In this document: positions 25,765 through 34,342 of the stretch, one piece after another
Layout of the letters: the number at the start of each line of letters is the position of its first letter
How positions within the stretch are numbered: position 1 is the stretch's first letter
Assembly: GCF_000763905.1 (NCBI RefSeq)
Contig: NZ_JRKN01000006.1
Span: 1-64,000, forward strand
DNA length: 64,000 nucleotides
Direction: 5' to 3'
Source of the DNA: Paracoccus halophilus
Lineage (GTDB): Bacteria > Pseudomonadota > Alphaproteobacteria > Rhodobacterales > Rhodobacteraceae
Notes under the pieces: model-generated
What the model was told of the DNA's origin: nothing
The model's input: only the letters and a program-made list of their open reading frames with translations
Database searches by the model: none
Program-made: the position numbers and the translations under genes

Positions 25765-27057
25765 CTAAGCCGCGATCAGGGCGATACGGTGCTGCATGTT
25801 GTTGCCATAGCCGCGCGGGTTCCAGCCCGGCGTCGTCGAGGGCTGGCTGACACCGTTCATATCCGTCGCGCGCGCCCAGACCTCGTAATAGCCCGCCACC
25901 GGCAGGTTCACCTCGGCCCGCCAGCGCTGCCAGGCAAAACGGTTCGCGGGCGGCTCCAGCCTGGCCTCCTGCCAGGTCTGGCCGAAATCGACCGAGACAT
26001 GCATCGCCGCGACATCGCCATTGCCGGCCCAGGCATGGCCGCGCACCTCGGTCGCCTGCCCCGCCGCGACATCGGCGCCGGTCTGCGGGAATGTGATCAG
26101 CGATTTTACCGGCATCTCGGTCATCACGACCATGTCGGATTCCGGCACCTCGGTTCCCGGCGCCACGGGATAGGCCGGCAGCCGATAGGAATAGCCGGTC
26201 ATCTTGGCGCCGTCATGGACCTGATCGCGGATCCGGATGCGGGTCAGGTATTTCTGGCTGACCGAGCCGGGATAGCCGGGAATGACCAGCCGCAGCGGAA
26301 AGCCGTGCAGGGCCGGGATCGGCGCGCCGTTCATCGCCCAGGCGATCAGCCCGTCATCCTGCATCGCCTTTTCGATCGGCACCCCGCGCGAGATGACCTC
26401 TTTCTCCGGATCGCCGGACAGATGCACGTCATTGCCGTAATGCGCGGTATAGACTGCGCCGTCGCGCACGCCCGCCTCGCGCAGCACATCGGCCAGCCGC
26501 ACGCCGGTCCATTCCGGGCAGCCGACCGCGCCGGTGGTCCACTGGTTGCCCGAGGCGCCGGGGTTGAAGAAGGCGCGCCCATTGCCGCCGCATTCCAGCA
26601 CCAGCCGGCGGGTCACATTCTCGAAACGGGATTTCAGCTCGTCTATGGTCAGCTCCAGCGGGTTCTCCACCTCGCCATCGACGGTCAGCGTCCAGCCCTC
26701 GGCACTGGCGTCCAGCGCGCTTTGCGGCACCAGCCCGTTCATGCGGATGAACAGGCGGTCATAGGGCGTCACGTCATCGTCCAGAAGATGGGCCGGCGTC
26801 TCGGCGTTCAGCGGCCTGTCGCCCAGCACGATCAGGCCGTTCTTGCCGGTCATCAGATCCAGCCCCGTATCCTGCGCCAGCGCGGCCGGGATCAGCCCGG
26901 CGGGCATGTTGGCGCCAAAGGGAACCGCCATGCCCAGCATCGCGCCAAAGGCCGAAAGGCCGGTGCCGCGCAGGAATTCGCGCCGCCCGGCCCAAGGCGG
27001 GCTTTGCCCCGGCCCGGTGTCGTCCCCGCGATGTCCGTTGGCTGCCTGATCCGTCAT
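25765..27057 (-). CDS. sorA: Periplasmic sulfite dehydrogenase molybdenum subunit SorA
   Basis: The sulfite-oxidase-fold enzyme oxidises sulfite to sulfate. The 430-residue product has a Tat signal (GRREFLRGTGLSAFG), then the oxidoreductase molybdopterin domain with the molybdenum-ligating Cys156 in RLVLECGGNGRAFF and the substrate-pocket region GFPLRLVIPGYPG. The C-terminal Mo-co dimerisation domain has SVDFGQTWQEA. The ATG at 27057 with GGGGAGGAAG upstream was chosen over longer frames because it places the Tat motif correctly. SorB follows, and a YeiH-type permease lies upstream on the same strand, consistent with sulfur-compound detoxification. Confidence 0.9.
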   Translation of the reverse strand: MTDQAANGHRGDDTGPGQSPPWAGRREFLRGTGLSAFGAMLGMAVPFGANMPAGLIPAALAQDTGLDLMTGKNGLIVLGDRPLNAETPAHLLDDDVTPYDRLFIRMNGLVPQSALDASAEGWTLTVDGEVENPLELTIDELKSRFENVTRRLVLECGGNGRAFFNPGASGNQWTTGAVGCPEWTGVRLADVLREAGVRDGAVYTAHYGNDVHLSGDPEKEVISRGVPIEKAMQDDGLIAWAMNGAPIPALHGFPLRLVIPGYPGSVSQKYLTRIRIRDQVHDGAKMTGYSYRLPAYPVAPGTEVPESDMVVMTEMPVKSLITFPQTGADVAAGQATEVRGHAWAGNGDVAAMHVSVDFGQTWQEARLEPPANRFAWQRWRAEVNLPVAGYYEVWARATDMNGVSQPSTTPGWNPRGYGNNMQHRIALIAA

Positions 27058-27117
27058 GTCTTCCTCCCCTTGCTGGCCGGTGTGTTGCTGCGAACACCTC
27101 TGCGGCTTGCTGTCATT

Positions 27118-27133
27118 TGTCGTCATGATGACA
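27118..27133. promoter_or_regulatory. Near-perfect palindrome upstream of sorA
   Basis: TGTCGTCATGATGACA (TGTC-x-TCATGA-x-GACA) is symmetric except for one base pair and lies about 60 bases upstream of the sorA start codon. It is a candidate operator or activator site; the protein that binds it is unknown. Confidence 0.45.
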
Positions 27134-27191
27134 TATTCGGGGATATCGCCCAAATGTTTCCGTGACGGGCGGATGACAGGCGGATGGCGGC

Positions 27192-28211
27192 CTAGCCCAG
27201 GAAATACAGCCCGGAGACGATGAAGGCAGCCAGAAAGACGGTCTCGGCCACGATCAGCGCGATGGCGCCGCCCCCGACCCCGAGCATCTTCCGAAGCGAG
27301 GTCTTGATCCCCACCGCCGCGATTGCGATCAGCAGCGCCCAGCGGCTGATCTGACCGGCCCATCCGGCCAGCACGGCCGGGATCAGGCCAAGGCTGTTCA
27401 GCGCCGCAAGCACCAGAAAGCCAAGGATGAAGCCGGGCAGCAGCGGCGGCGGCGACCCGCCGCCGGCATCATCGGCGAGGCCGCGCCAGCGGATGACCAG
27501 CGAAAAGCACAGCACCACCGGCGCCAGCATCGAGACGCGGATCAGCTTGACCAGCGTCGCGACCTCGCCCGCCTCGGGGCTGATCGAGAAACCGGCGCCG
27601 ACGACCTGCGCGACATCGTGAATCGTGCCGCCCAGAAACAGGCCCGAATCGCGCGCGGTAAAGCCAAAGGCTTCCGACAGCATCGGGTAAAGCACCATGG
27701 CAAGGGTCGAGAGCACCGTCACCGACAGCACGGTAAAGACCAGATCGCGCTCGGATTTCTCGTGCCGGGGCAGGACGGCGGCGATGGCCATGGCGGCCGA
27801 GGCGCCGCAGATCGCGACCGATCCACCGGTCAGCAGCGCAAACCGCCAGCCGCGACCGACGAAACGCGTCGCCAGCAGCGCGAACAGGATGGTCAGCACC
27901 ACACCGGCCACCACCAGCGCGATCGAGGCGCCGCCAAGCGCCGCCAGCATATCGACCGAGATGCGCGCGCCCAGCAGCGTCACCCCCAGCCGCAACACCG
28001 TGCGCGAGGTGAAGGCGATGCCCGGCGCGGTCCGGGTGCCGTCATCTGCCAGAAAGTTCAGCGCCAGCCCCAGAAGCAGCGCCAGCAGCATCGCCGGCGC
28101 GCCATAATGCCCCGAGAGGAACTGCGCCGTCGCCGCCACCAGAGCCGAGACGGCAAAGCCCGGAAACGCCTGTTCCAGCTGGCGGCGCGAGGGGATCAGG
28201 GTGTTGAGCAT
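27192..28211 (-). CDS. YeiH-family putative sulfate exporter
   Basis: The 339-residue protein has about ten membrane helices and the UPF0324/Cons_hypoth698 signatures: TSRTVLRLGVTLLGARIS, GGSVAICGASAAMAIAAVL and FLGGTIHDVAQVVGAGFSIS. Relatives near sulfur-metabolism genes are annotated as sulfate exporters, which would dispose of the product of SorAB; direct evidence is limited. Start: ATG at 28211 (MLNTLIPSRRQ). A TTG four codons upstream is possible but has no usable ribosome-binding spacing. It lies 134 bases upstream of sorA, on the same strand. Confidence 0.82.
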   Translation of the reverse strand: MLNTLIPSRRQLEQAFPGFAVSALVAATAQFLSGHYGAPAMLLALLLGLALNFLADDGTRTAPGIAFTSRTVLRLGVTLLGARISVDMLAALGGASIALVVAGVVLTILFALLATRFVGRGWRFALLTGGSVAICGASAAMAIAAVLPRHEKSERDLVFTVLSVTVLSTLAMVLYPMLSEAFGFTARDSGLFLGGTIHDVAQVVGAGFSISPEAGEVATLVKLIRVSMLAPVVLCFSLVIRWRGLADDAGGGSPPPLLPGFILGFLVLAALNSLGLIPAVLAGWAGQISRWALLIAIAAVGIKTSLRKMLGVGGGAIALIVAETVFLAAFIVSGLYFLG

Positions 28212-28300
28212 TTTCGTCTTCAACCTCGGCGCTCGCGATCTGCGCGATCCTGAAGGCGTTGCCGGTCACTTCTGCCGGGCGCTTCTGACCTTTTGGGCCT

Positions 28301-28510
28301 TCAGGTATATCTGATCACCAGCTTTTCCGCGCGGCATGACGAGCACATATCGCGCCGCCGGTCAAAACCTCGCATGGCGGCCAGTTCGCGGGTTTTGCGG
28401 TTAGCGTGCTGCCTGACCGAAAGGCGCAGTTTTTCTGTGATGCAATCGTCGCATAGCGGAAACGGCGACTGCCGTTTGATGAGATCGCTGACATTTTCGA
28501 GGACGGTCAT
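28301..28510 (-). CDS. Small two-CxxC putative zinc-binding protein
   Basis: The 69-residue protein has CDDC (Cys20/Cys23) and CSSC (Cys56/Cys59), with a basic stretch LSVRQHANRKTREL between them. This would suit one zinc site and nucleic-acid contact. I do not know an assigned function; similar small hypothetical proteins occur in alphaproteobacteria. ATG at 28510 has AGGTG at a normal distance. It ends 90 bases before the yeiH-like gene, on the same strand. Confidence 0.6.
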   Translation of the reverse strand: MTVLENVSDLIKRQSPFPLCDDCITEKLRLSVRQHANRKTRELAAMRGFDRRRDMCSSCRAEKLVIRYT

Positions 28511-28700
28511 ATGCGCACCTGTATGTTTACCGCTCTGCTTACATGCGGGGATTGCCCGACGCACGGTCAAATTTCAAAGTGAAACACTACCAGCAGTTAA
28601 TTTGCCAAAGCCCGGCGCCCGGCGCGGGGCCTGCCCAGAGCCGGGTTATGACAGTTGCCAACATGATACAGTCGCAAAAGCTATCCAAAACGACATGTCG

Positions 28701-28736
28701 ATATATGCATAGGCAACTTATCGCCCATGCATATAT
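28701..28736 (+). promoter_or_regulatory. Inverted repeat ATATATGCAT...ATGCATATAT upstream of the ABC transporter
   Basis: Perfect 10-bp arms ATATATGCAT (28701-28710) and ATGCATATAT (28727-28736) are separated by 16 bases. They lie in the most AT-rich stretch of this part of the window (about 28590-28770). The transporter GTG start lies at 28914. Each arm also contains the palindrome ATGCAT, so two dimers could bind. It is probably the control region of the transporter/GH3/GH144 operon. No gene is seen between 28511 and 28913. Confidence 0.55.
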
Positions 28737-28913
28737 TTGATATTGTGATTTTCATAGGCTGATTGCGAACACGCGGGGAATCGCTGTCGCAACCGGCACC
28801 AAACCTGAAACATGCCGGCAAAATCGGCCCGCAGGCGCTTGCGCGCCCATGCGGCAAGGCACGGATGTGCCACGGCATCAAGGAGGCAGAGCAAGCAAGA
28901 AAGAGGCAGGCAA

Positions 28914-30830
28914 GTGCAGCGGTTAAGCGGTTTTTGGGGTCTGTTATCGGCCTATTGGATATCTGAACGGTGGCGCGAGGCATGGGTGCTGACGGTGATC
29001 GTCTTTGCGATCACCACATTGCTCAGCAAGGCCAGTGTCTGGGTCGCCATCGCCAGCGCGGGTTTTCTGGCCTCGCTGGCGGGTTTCCATGGTGCCGAGG
29101 CGGGGACCGATCCGGTCCGGGTGGTGCTGCTGGCGGCAGCGGCCTATCTGGCGATTTTTCTGGCCCGGACGGCCGGGGTGGCGCTGAGGCATCTGGTCTC
29201 GGCGACGCTTCACCGGCGCGCGCGGGGCTGGCTGGTCGGCCGGTTCAATGACGCGATCCTGGCCGACGAACGGATCGCCCTCGACCTGATGAGCGACCGC
29301 TCGGAATCGAACGGCAGTTCGCGGATGCCCGATGCCATAGACCAGCGGATCGACGAATCCTCGGCCAGCCTTTACGGCGGCGTCATCGGGCTGGCGATGG
29401 GGCTGTGGGGGGCGCTGACCTCGATCTATTTCGTCTCGGTCGCGCTGATGGAGCGCAGCCAGAGCGTGGCTTTCCTCGACCGCTGGGGGGCGCAGGCGAA
29501 CGCGGCGCTGGAACGCTGGCTGGGGCCGGGGCGCATCGATCTGGTTCCCGGCGACAGCGGCGCGGCGCTCTTGGCGCTGGCGCTGGTCGCGATCTATGTC
29601 CCAGCGATGACCTTGATCGCCTGGCGGCTGGGCCGCATCATCGAGCGGCTCAGCCTGCAGCGGCAGCGCCGCGACGGCGCCTGGCGGGGCGAATGGGTCG
29701 GCCTGCTGAACCGCGTCGGACAGCTGTCGGCGGCGCGCGGAGAACGCGCCCAGAGCCGGATCAACGGCCGGCTCTATGCCGATCTGGACCGGACCTGGGG
29801 CAAGCAGAACTGGCTGACCGCCGGCATGATGATGTTTACCAATCTCTATAATTTCCTGTCCGCCCGGCTGCTGGCCTATCTGCCGGCGCTGCCCGCCTAT
29901 ATGGCCGGCCGGATGAGCTTTCGCGATTTCGTGGCCAGCAGCGAACTGACGGCCGAGCTGATCAGCGACGTGTCCTGGTTCATCAACGTGATGCCCGCGA
30001 TCGCCACGCTGCGCGCCAATGCCGCCCGCCTGACCGAGGTCGCCCACGCGATCGAGCGGGTGCGCGCGCGGCAGGATTTCTATGCCGAGACCGGCCTCAG
30101 CCGGTTCCGGCGCGACCGCCTGCCCTCGGGTCCGGTGCTGGCGCTCGAGGGGCTGCGTCTGCACCATCGCGGCCATGACACGCCGGCCTTCCTGACGGTG
30201 CCGAAGCTGCGGCTCTATCCGGGCGACCGGATCTACCTGTCGGGGCAGAACGGCTGCGGCAAGAGCAGCCTGCTCAAGGCGGTGGCCGGGCTCTGGCCCT
30301 ATGGCGAGGGGCGGGTCTCGCTGCGCGAGGGCGCACGCCTGTTCTTTGCCGGGCAAGAGGCCGACATTCCCGACCGGATGACATTGAAGGCGCTGGTCAC
30401 CTATCCCGACCACCCCGAGCAGCATTCCGATATCGCCGCCGCCGCCGCGCTGTCGCGGGTGGGGCTGGGATCCTTCATCAACTGCCTCGAAGAGGGCCTT
30501 TACCAGGGCCGGAACTGGCGGGACGTGCTGTCGGGCGGCCAGAAACAGCGGCTGGTGCTGGCCCGCATCCTGCTGGCGAAACCCGACATCCTGCTTCTGG
30601 ACGAGGCCACCGCCGCGCTGGATACCGATGCCGCGATGGATTTTCACCTGATCCTGCGCGACAGCCTGCCCCGCACGGCGATCCTGTCGGTCTTGCACGG
30701 GGAATACCCGCCATGCGACCCTGACGGGGTGCCGTTCTATGCCGCCGCGCTGGAGATTCGCGACGGCATGGCGCGTCTGCGCCCGGGTCTGGCCGGCGAT
30801 TACATCACCGTCCGGCACGCGGCGGAATAA
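28914..30830 (+). CDS. SbmA/ABCD-like ABC transporter, fused permease and ATPase
   Basis: The 638-residue protein has an N-terminal membrane domain of about six helices (residues ~20-330) of the SbmA/BacA-ABCD type. The C-terminal ATPase has Walker A SGQNGCGKSSLLKAV, signature LSGGQKQRLVLARILL, Walker [15 protein letters not shown] and an H-loop VLHG. Family members import peptides, vitamin B12 or acyl-CoA. I use the GTG at 28914, seven bases after GAGG; longer frames lack a site and prepend a basic, non-membrane stretch. GH3 and GH144 genes follow, which suggests a glycan substrate here, but that is inference. Confidence 0.85.
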   Translation: MQRLSGFWGLLSAYWISERWREAWVLTVIVFAITTLLSKASVWVAIASAGFLASLAGFHGAEAGTDPVRVVLLAAAAYLAIFLARTAGVALRHLVSATLHRRARGWLVGRFNDAILADERIALDLMSDRSESNGSSRMPDAIDQRIDESSASLYGGVIGLAMGLWGALTSIYFVSVALMERSQSVAFLDRWGAQANAALERWLGPGRIDLVPGDSGAALLALALVAIYVPAMTLIAWRLGRIIERLSLQRQRRDGAWRGEWVGLLNRVGQLSAARGERAQSRINGRLYADLDRTWGKQNWLTAGMMMFTNLYNFLSARLLAYLPALPAYMAGRMSFRDFVASSELTAELISDVSWFINVMPAIATLRANAARLTEVAHAIERVRARQDFYAETGLSRFRRDRLPSGPVLALEGLRLHHRGHDTPAFLTVPKLRLYPGDRIYLSGQNGCGKSSLLKAVAGLWPYGEGRVSLREGARLFFAGQEADIPDRMTLKALVTYPDHPEQHSDIAAAAALSRVGLGSFINCLEEGLYQGRNWRDVLSGGQKQRLVLARILLAKPDILLLDEATAALDTDAAMDFHLILRDSLPRTAILSVLHGEYPPCDPDGVPFYAAALEIRDGMARLRPGLAGDYITVRHAAE

Positions 30831-30854
30831 GGGCTTCGCAGCAGGGGCGGGCGG

Positions 30855-33098
30855 ATGCAGGAACAGGGCGCTGTCGCGCAACTCATGGCGGCGATGACGC
30901 TGGCCGAAAAGATCGGCCAGCTGAACCTGCTGGCCGCCGGCGAAGGGCTGGTGACCGGCGCCGGGCAATCCACATCCCTGTCGGGCCGACTGGATGCCGG
31001 GCAGGTCGGCGCGATCTTCGGCACCAAGTCGCTGGCCAGCGCGCGGGCCATGCAGGAACGCGCCTTGGCCGGGTCGCGGCTGAAAATCCCGCTTTTCTTT
31101 GCCGAGGACGTGATCCACGGGCATCGCACGGTCTTTCCGCTGAATATCGCGCTGGCCTGCAGCTGGGACATGACCCTGATCGAGGACACCGCCGCTTTCG
31201 CCGCCGCCGAGGCCGCGGCCGAGGGGCTGCATCTGGCCTTTGCGCCGATGATCGACATCAGCCGCGATCCCCGCTGGGGCCGGGTCGCCGAAGGCCCGGG
31301 CGAGGACCCGCTGCTGGCCGCGCGCATCGCCGAAGCCGCGACGCGCGGCTTTCAGGGCCAGGACCCGGCCGGGCCGGGCCGGCTGGCCGCCTGCCTCAAG
31401 CATTTCGTCGCCTATGGCGCGCCCCAGAGCGGCCGGGATTACGACAATGTCAGCCTTGCATGGGAGGATCTGCTGTCGATCTATCTGCCGCCCTTCGAGG
31501 CCGGGATCGCGGCGGGCGCGGCCTGTGTCATGACCGCCTTCAACGCGGTCAACAAGCTGCCGATGCACGCCCATGAGCCGCTGGTCGAGGGCTGGCTGCG
31601 CGGGCGCGCCGGCTTTGCCGGGCTGGTGGTCTCGGACTATACCGGCGTGCGGGAACTGTCGGCGCATGGGCTTGGCCCGGCGCCGGTGGTGGTGGCGCGG
31701 GCGCTGCAGGCCGGCATCGACATGGACATGGTGGGCGAGGATTATCTGCGCGAACTGCCGGCGCTGGCCGAAGACGGGCTGGACGCGCCCGAGGCCGGGC
31801 TGTCGCTGCCCGCCAGCGGGATCGTCGCGCTGATCGACCGCGCCTGCCGCCGGGTGCTGCAATTCAAGGAACGGCTGGGGCTGCTGGACGATCCGTTTCG
31901 CGGGCTGGACGGCACCACCCCGGCGCCCGCGCGACAGGCGGGCCGCGATCTGGCGCGCCGGGCCGCCGCCCGGGCCGCCGTGCTGCTGAAGAATGACGGG
32001 ACATTGCCCTTGTCGCGCTCGGCCAGGGTTGCCTTGATCGGCCCGATGGCGGCGGATCGGGCGAATATGCTGGGCACATGGTCGGTCTCGGGCAGCGCCC
32101 GGGATGTCGTGCCGCTGCACGAGGCCGTGGCCGCGCTGACCGGGCGCGCGCCTGCGCGCGCATGGGGCGCGAATATCGTCGATGAGCCATGGCTGGAACA
32201 GCGGCTGAATGTGCATGGCGTGACCGTGACCCGCGACCCGCGACCCGAGCCGGAATTGCTGGCCGAGGCGCTGGCCGCCGGCCGCGCGGCGGATGTGATC
32301 GTGGCGGCGGTGGGCGAGGCCAGGGAACATGCGGGCGAATCCTCCTCGGTCCTGTCGCCCTGCCTGCCCGCCCCGCAATGCCGGCTGATCGCGGCGCTGG
32401 CCGGGCTGGGCAAGCCGCTGGTGGTGGTGGTCTTTGCCGGCCGGCCGCTGGCCCTGGGCGAGGTCGCGACCCAGGCCGATGCGCTGCTTTACGCCTGGCA
32501 TGGCGGCGTCGCGGGACCCGAGGGCGTGGCGGATCTGCTCTTTGGCGCGGCCAGCCCGGCGGGGCGGCTGGCGGCCACCCTGCCCGCCCATCCCGGCCAG
32601 ATGCCGCTGTCGCATGCCGCCGAGCCGACCGGCCGGCCCGATCCCGGCCATTTCGCCAAGTTCCGCACCGGCTGGCTGGACCTGCCCGACGATACGCGGC
32701 CTTTTCCCTTTGGCTTCGGCCTCGGCTATGGCCGGATCGCGTATGACCCGCCGCGCCTGTCTGAAAACGCCGCCCCGTCCGATCAGGTCGTGGAGCTGCG
32801 CGTGACCATCCGCAATGCCGGCGCGGCGCGAATGACCGAGACGGCGCAGCTTTACGCCAGCGACCCGGTGGCCCGGGTCACGCGCCCCGAACGCTGGCTG
32901 ATCGATTTCCGGCAGGTCGGGCTGGGTCCCGGCGAAAGCCGTGAGGTCGTCTTTCAGGTCCGCGCCGAACAGTTCCGCTATCCCGTCGCGCCCGCGCTGG
33001 ACGCGGTGGAATGGCTGCGCGATCCGGGCCTGATCCGGCTGCATGTCGGCCCCAACAGCCGCGATACGCAAATGGTGGAACTGACATGGCTGGACTGA
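30855..33098 (+). CDS. Glycoside hydrolase family 3 beta-glucosidase
   Basis: The 747-residue enzyme has the GH3 (alpha/beta)8 domain (LTEK-like LAEKIGQLNL at ~16, IPLFFAEDVIHGHRTVFP, ACLKHFVAYGAPQSGRDY), the nucleophile Asp261 in LVVSDYTG, the C-terminal alpha/beta sandwich and a fibronectin III-like tail (ELRVTIRNAGAARMTETAQ). It should release terminal beta-linked glucose from oligosaccharides. There is no signal peptide, so it is probably cytoplasmic, unlike periplasmic BglX. It starts 24 bases after the ABC transporter and overlaps the GH144 start by 13 bases, marking one operon. Confidence 0.93.
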   Translation: MQEQGAVAQLMAAMTLAEKIGQLNLLAAGEGLVTGAGQSTSLSGRLDAGQVGAIFGTKSLASARAMQERALAGSRLKIPLFFAEDVIHGHRTVFPLNIALACSWDMTLIEDTAAFAAAEAAAEGLHLAFAPMIDISRDPRWGRVAEGPGEDPLLAARIAEAATRGFQGQDPAGPGRLAACLKHFVAYGAPQSGRDYDNVSLAWEDLLSIYLPPFEAGIAAGAACVMTAFNAVNKLPMHAHEPLVEGWLRGRAGFAGLVVSDYTGVRELSAHGLGPAPVVVARALQAGIDMDMVGEDYLRELPALAEDGLDAPEAGLSLPASGIVALIDRACRRVLQFKERLGLLDDPFRGLDGTTPAPARQAGRDLARRAAARAAVLLKNDGTLPLSRSARVALIGPMAADRANMLGTWSVSGSARDVVPLHEAVAALTGRAPARAWGANIVDEPWLEQRLNVHGVTVTRDPRPEPELLAEALAAGRAADVIVAAVGEAREHAGESSSVLSPCLPAPQCRLIAALAGLGKPLVVVVFAGRPLALGEVATQADALLYAWHGGVAGPEGVADLLFGAASPAGRLAATLPAHPGQMPLSHAAEPTGRPDPGHFAKFRTGWLDLPDDTRPFPFGFGLGYGRIAYDPPRLSENAAPSDQVVELRVTIRNAGAARMTETAQLYASDPVARVTRPERWLIDFRQVGLGPGESREVVFQVRAEQFRYPVAPALDAVEWLRDPGLIRLHVGPNSRDTQMVELTWLD

Positions 33099-34342
33099 TC
33101 CGGGGCCTTGACGACGCCGCGCTGCGCGACCGCGTGGCGCAGGCGACTGCGCTCTATTTCCTTGACTGGAGCCACCCTGTCAGCGGCATGGCGCGCGAAC
33201 GCAGCGGCGGCGCCTTTGGCTATGATGTCGAGGAAACGGTCTGCACCGGCGGCACCGGCTTTGGCCTGCTGGCGCAGATCGTCGCCGCCGAACGCGGCTG
33301 GCGGCCAAGGCGCGAGATCCTCGACCGGGTCGTGCGGCTGCTGGGTTTTCTGGAAACCGCCGACCGTTTCGACGGGGTGTTTCCGCATTTCCTGCATGGC
33401 AGCACCGGGCGCGTCCTGCCCTTCATGCCCGGCGACGATGGCGGCGATCTGGTCGAGACGGCGTTTCTCATGCTGGGCCTTCTGGGCGCGGCGGCGTTCT
33501 TTGCCGAAGAACCCTCGGTCACCGCGCGGATCGAGGCATTGTTCGACGCCGTGAACTGGGCGGCGCATCTGCGCGAGGATGGGGCGGTGATGTGGCATCG
33601 CCACCCGGATCGCCCGTGGAAGCCCGAGGCGCTGCCGATCCGGGGCTGGAACGAGGCACTGCCGGTTTTCATCCTTGGCGCCGGGTCGCAAAGCCACCCG
33701 ATCCCGGCTGCCTCCTATCACGACAGCTGGGCCCGGGCGCCGGCCTTTCGCAATGGCCGCAGCTATGGCGGCACGGTGCTGCCGCTGGGCCCGGACTGGG
33801 GCGGGCCGCTGTTTCTGTCGCAATACCCGTTTCTGGGGATCGACCCGCGCGGGTTGCGCGACACCTATGCCGATTACGGCGCGCAGGCGCGGGCGCATGC
33901 GCTGGTGAACCGACATCATTGCCTGACCAATCCGCAGGGCTGGGCGGGATACGGGCCGGATTGCTGGGGGCTGACCGCCAGCGACGACCCGGATGGCTAT
34001 GTCGCCCATTCCCCGACCGAGGATACCGGCACCATCACGCCCACCGCCGCGCTGTCCTCGTTTCCCTTTGCGCCCGACGAGGCGATGCCGGTGCTGCGCC
34101 ATCTGCATGACGATCTGGGCGGGCGGATCTGGGGCGAGGCGGGCTTTGTCGACGCCTTCAGCCTGACCCGTGACTGGGTGGCCGAAAGCCGGCTCGCGAT
34201 CGATCAGGCGCCCATCGTGATCGGGCTGGAAAACCACCGCTCGGGGCTTTTGTGGCGGCTGGTCTCGGGCCGGCCCGAGATCCGGCGGGGCTTGCGCGCG
34301 CTTGGCTTTTCCGCGCCCTATCTGGACCCCGCCCGCGCCTGA
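33086..34342 (+). CDS. GH144-type (glycoamylase-domain) glucanase
   Basis: The 418-residue all-helical protein carries the PF10091/GH144 blocks: LYFLDWSHPVSGMARERSGG, TGGTGFGLLAQIVAAERGW, IRGWNEALPVFILGAGS, the FLSQYPFLGIDPRGLRD signature and NRHHCLTNPQGWAGYG. Characterised GH144 enzymes are endo-beta-1,2-glucanases, and GH3 partners cleave the resulting sophorose. No signal peptide is visible. The ATG at 33086 lies inside the end of the GH3 gene. Its 3' end overlaps the convergent GH15 gene by 25 bases. Substrate specificity is inferred from family and context. Confidence 0.85.
   Translation: MAGLIRGLDDAALRDRVAQATALYFLDWSHPVSGMARERSGGAFGYDVEETVCTGGTGFGLLAQIVAAERGWRPRREILDRVVRLLGFLETADRFDGVFPHFLHGSTGRVLPFMPGDDGGDLVETAFLMLGLLGAAAFFAEEPSVTARIEALFDAVNWAAHLREDGAVMWHRHPDRPWKPEALPIRGWNEALPVFILGAGSQSHPIPAASYHDSWARAPAFRNGRSYGGTVLPLGPDWGGPLFLSQYPFLGIDPRGLRDTYADYGAQARAHALVNRHHCLTNPQGWAGYGPDCWGLTASDDPDGYVAHSPTEDTGTITPTAALSSFPFAPDEAMPVLRHLHDDLGGRIWGEAGFVDAFSLTRDWVAESRLAIDQAPIVIGLENHRSGLLWRLVSGRPEIRRGLRALGFSAPYLDPARA

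Noticed and set aside
28944..33071. 1375-codon open frame on the minus strand opposite the transporter and GH3 genes
   Set aside because: Shadow frame of two real genes; Gln/Arg/Pro/His-rich with no motifs.
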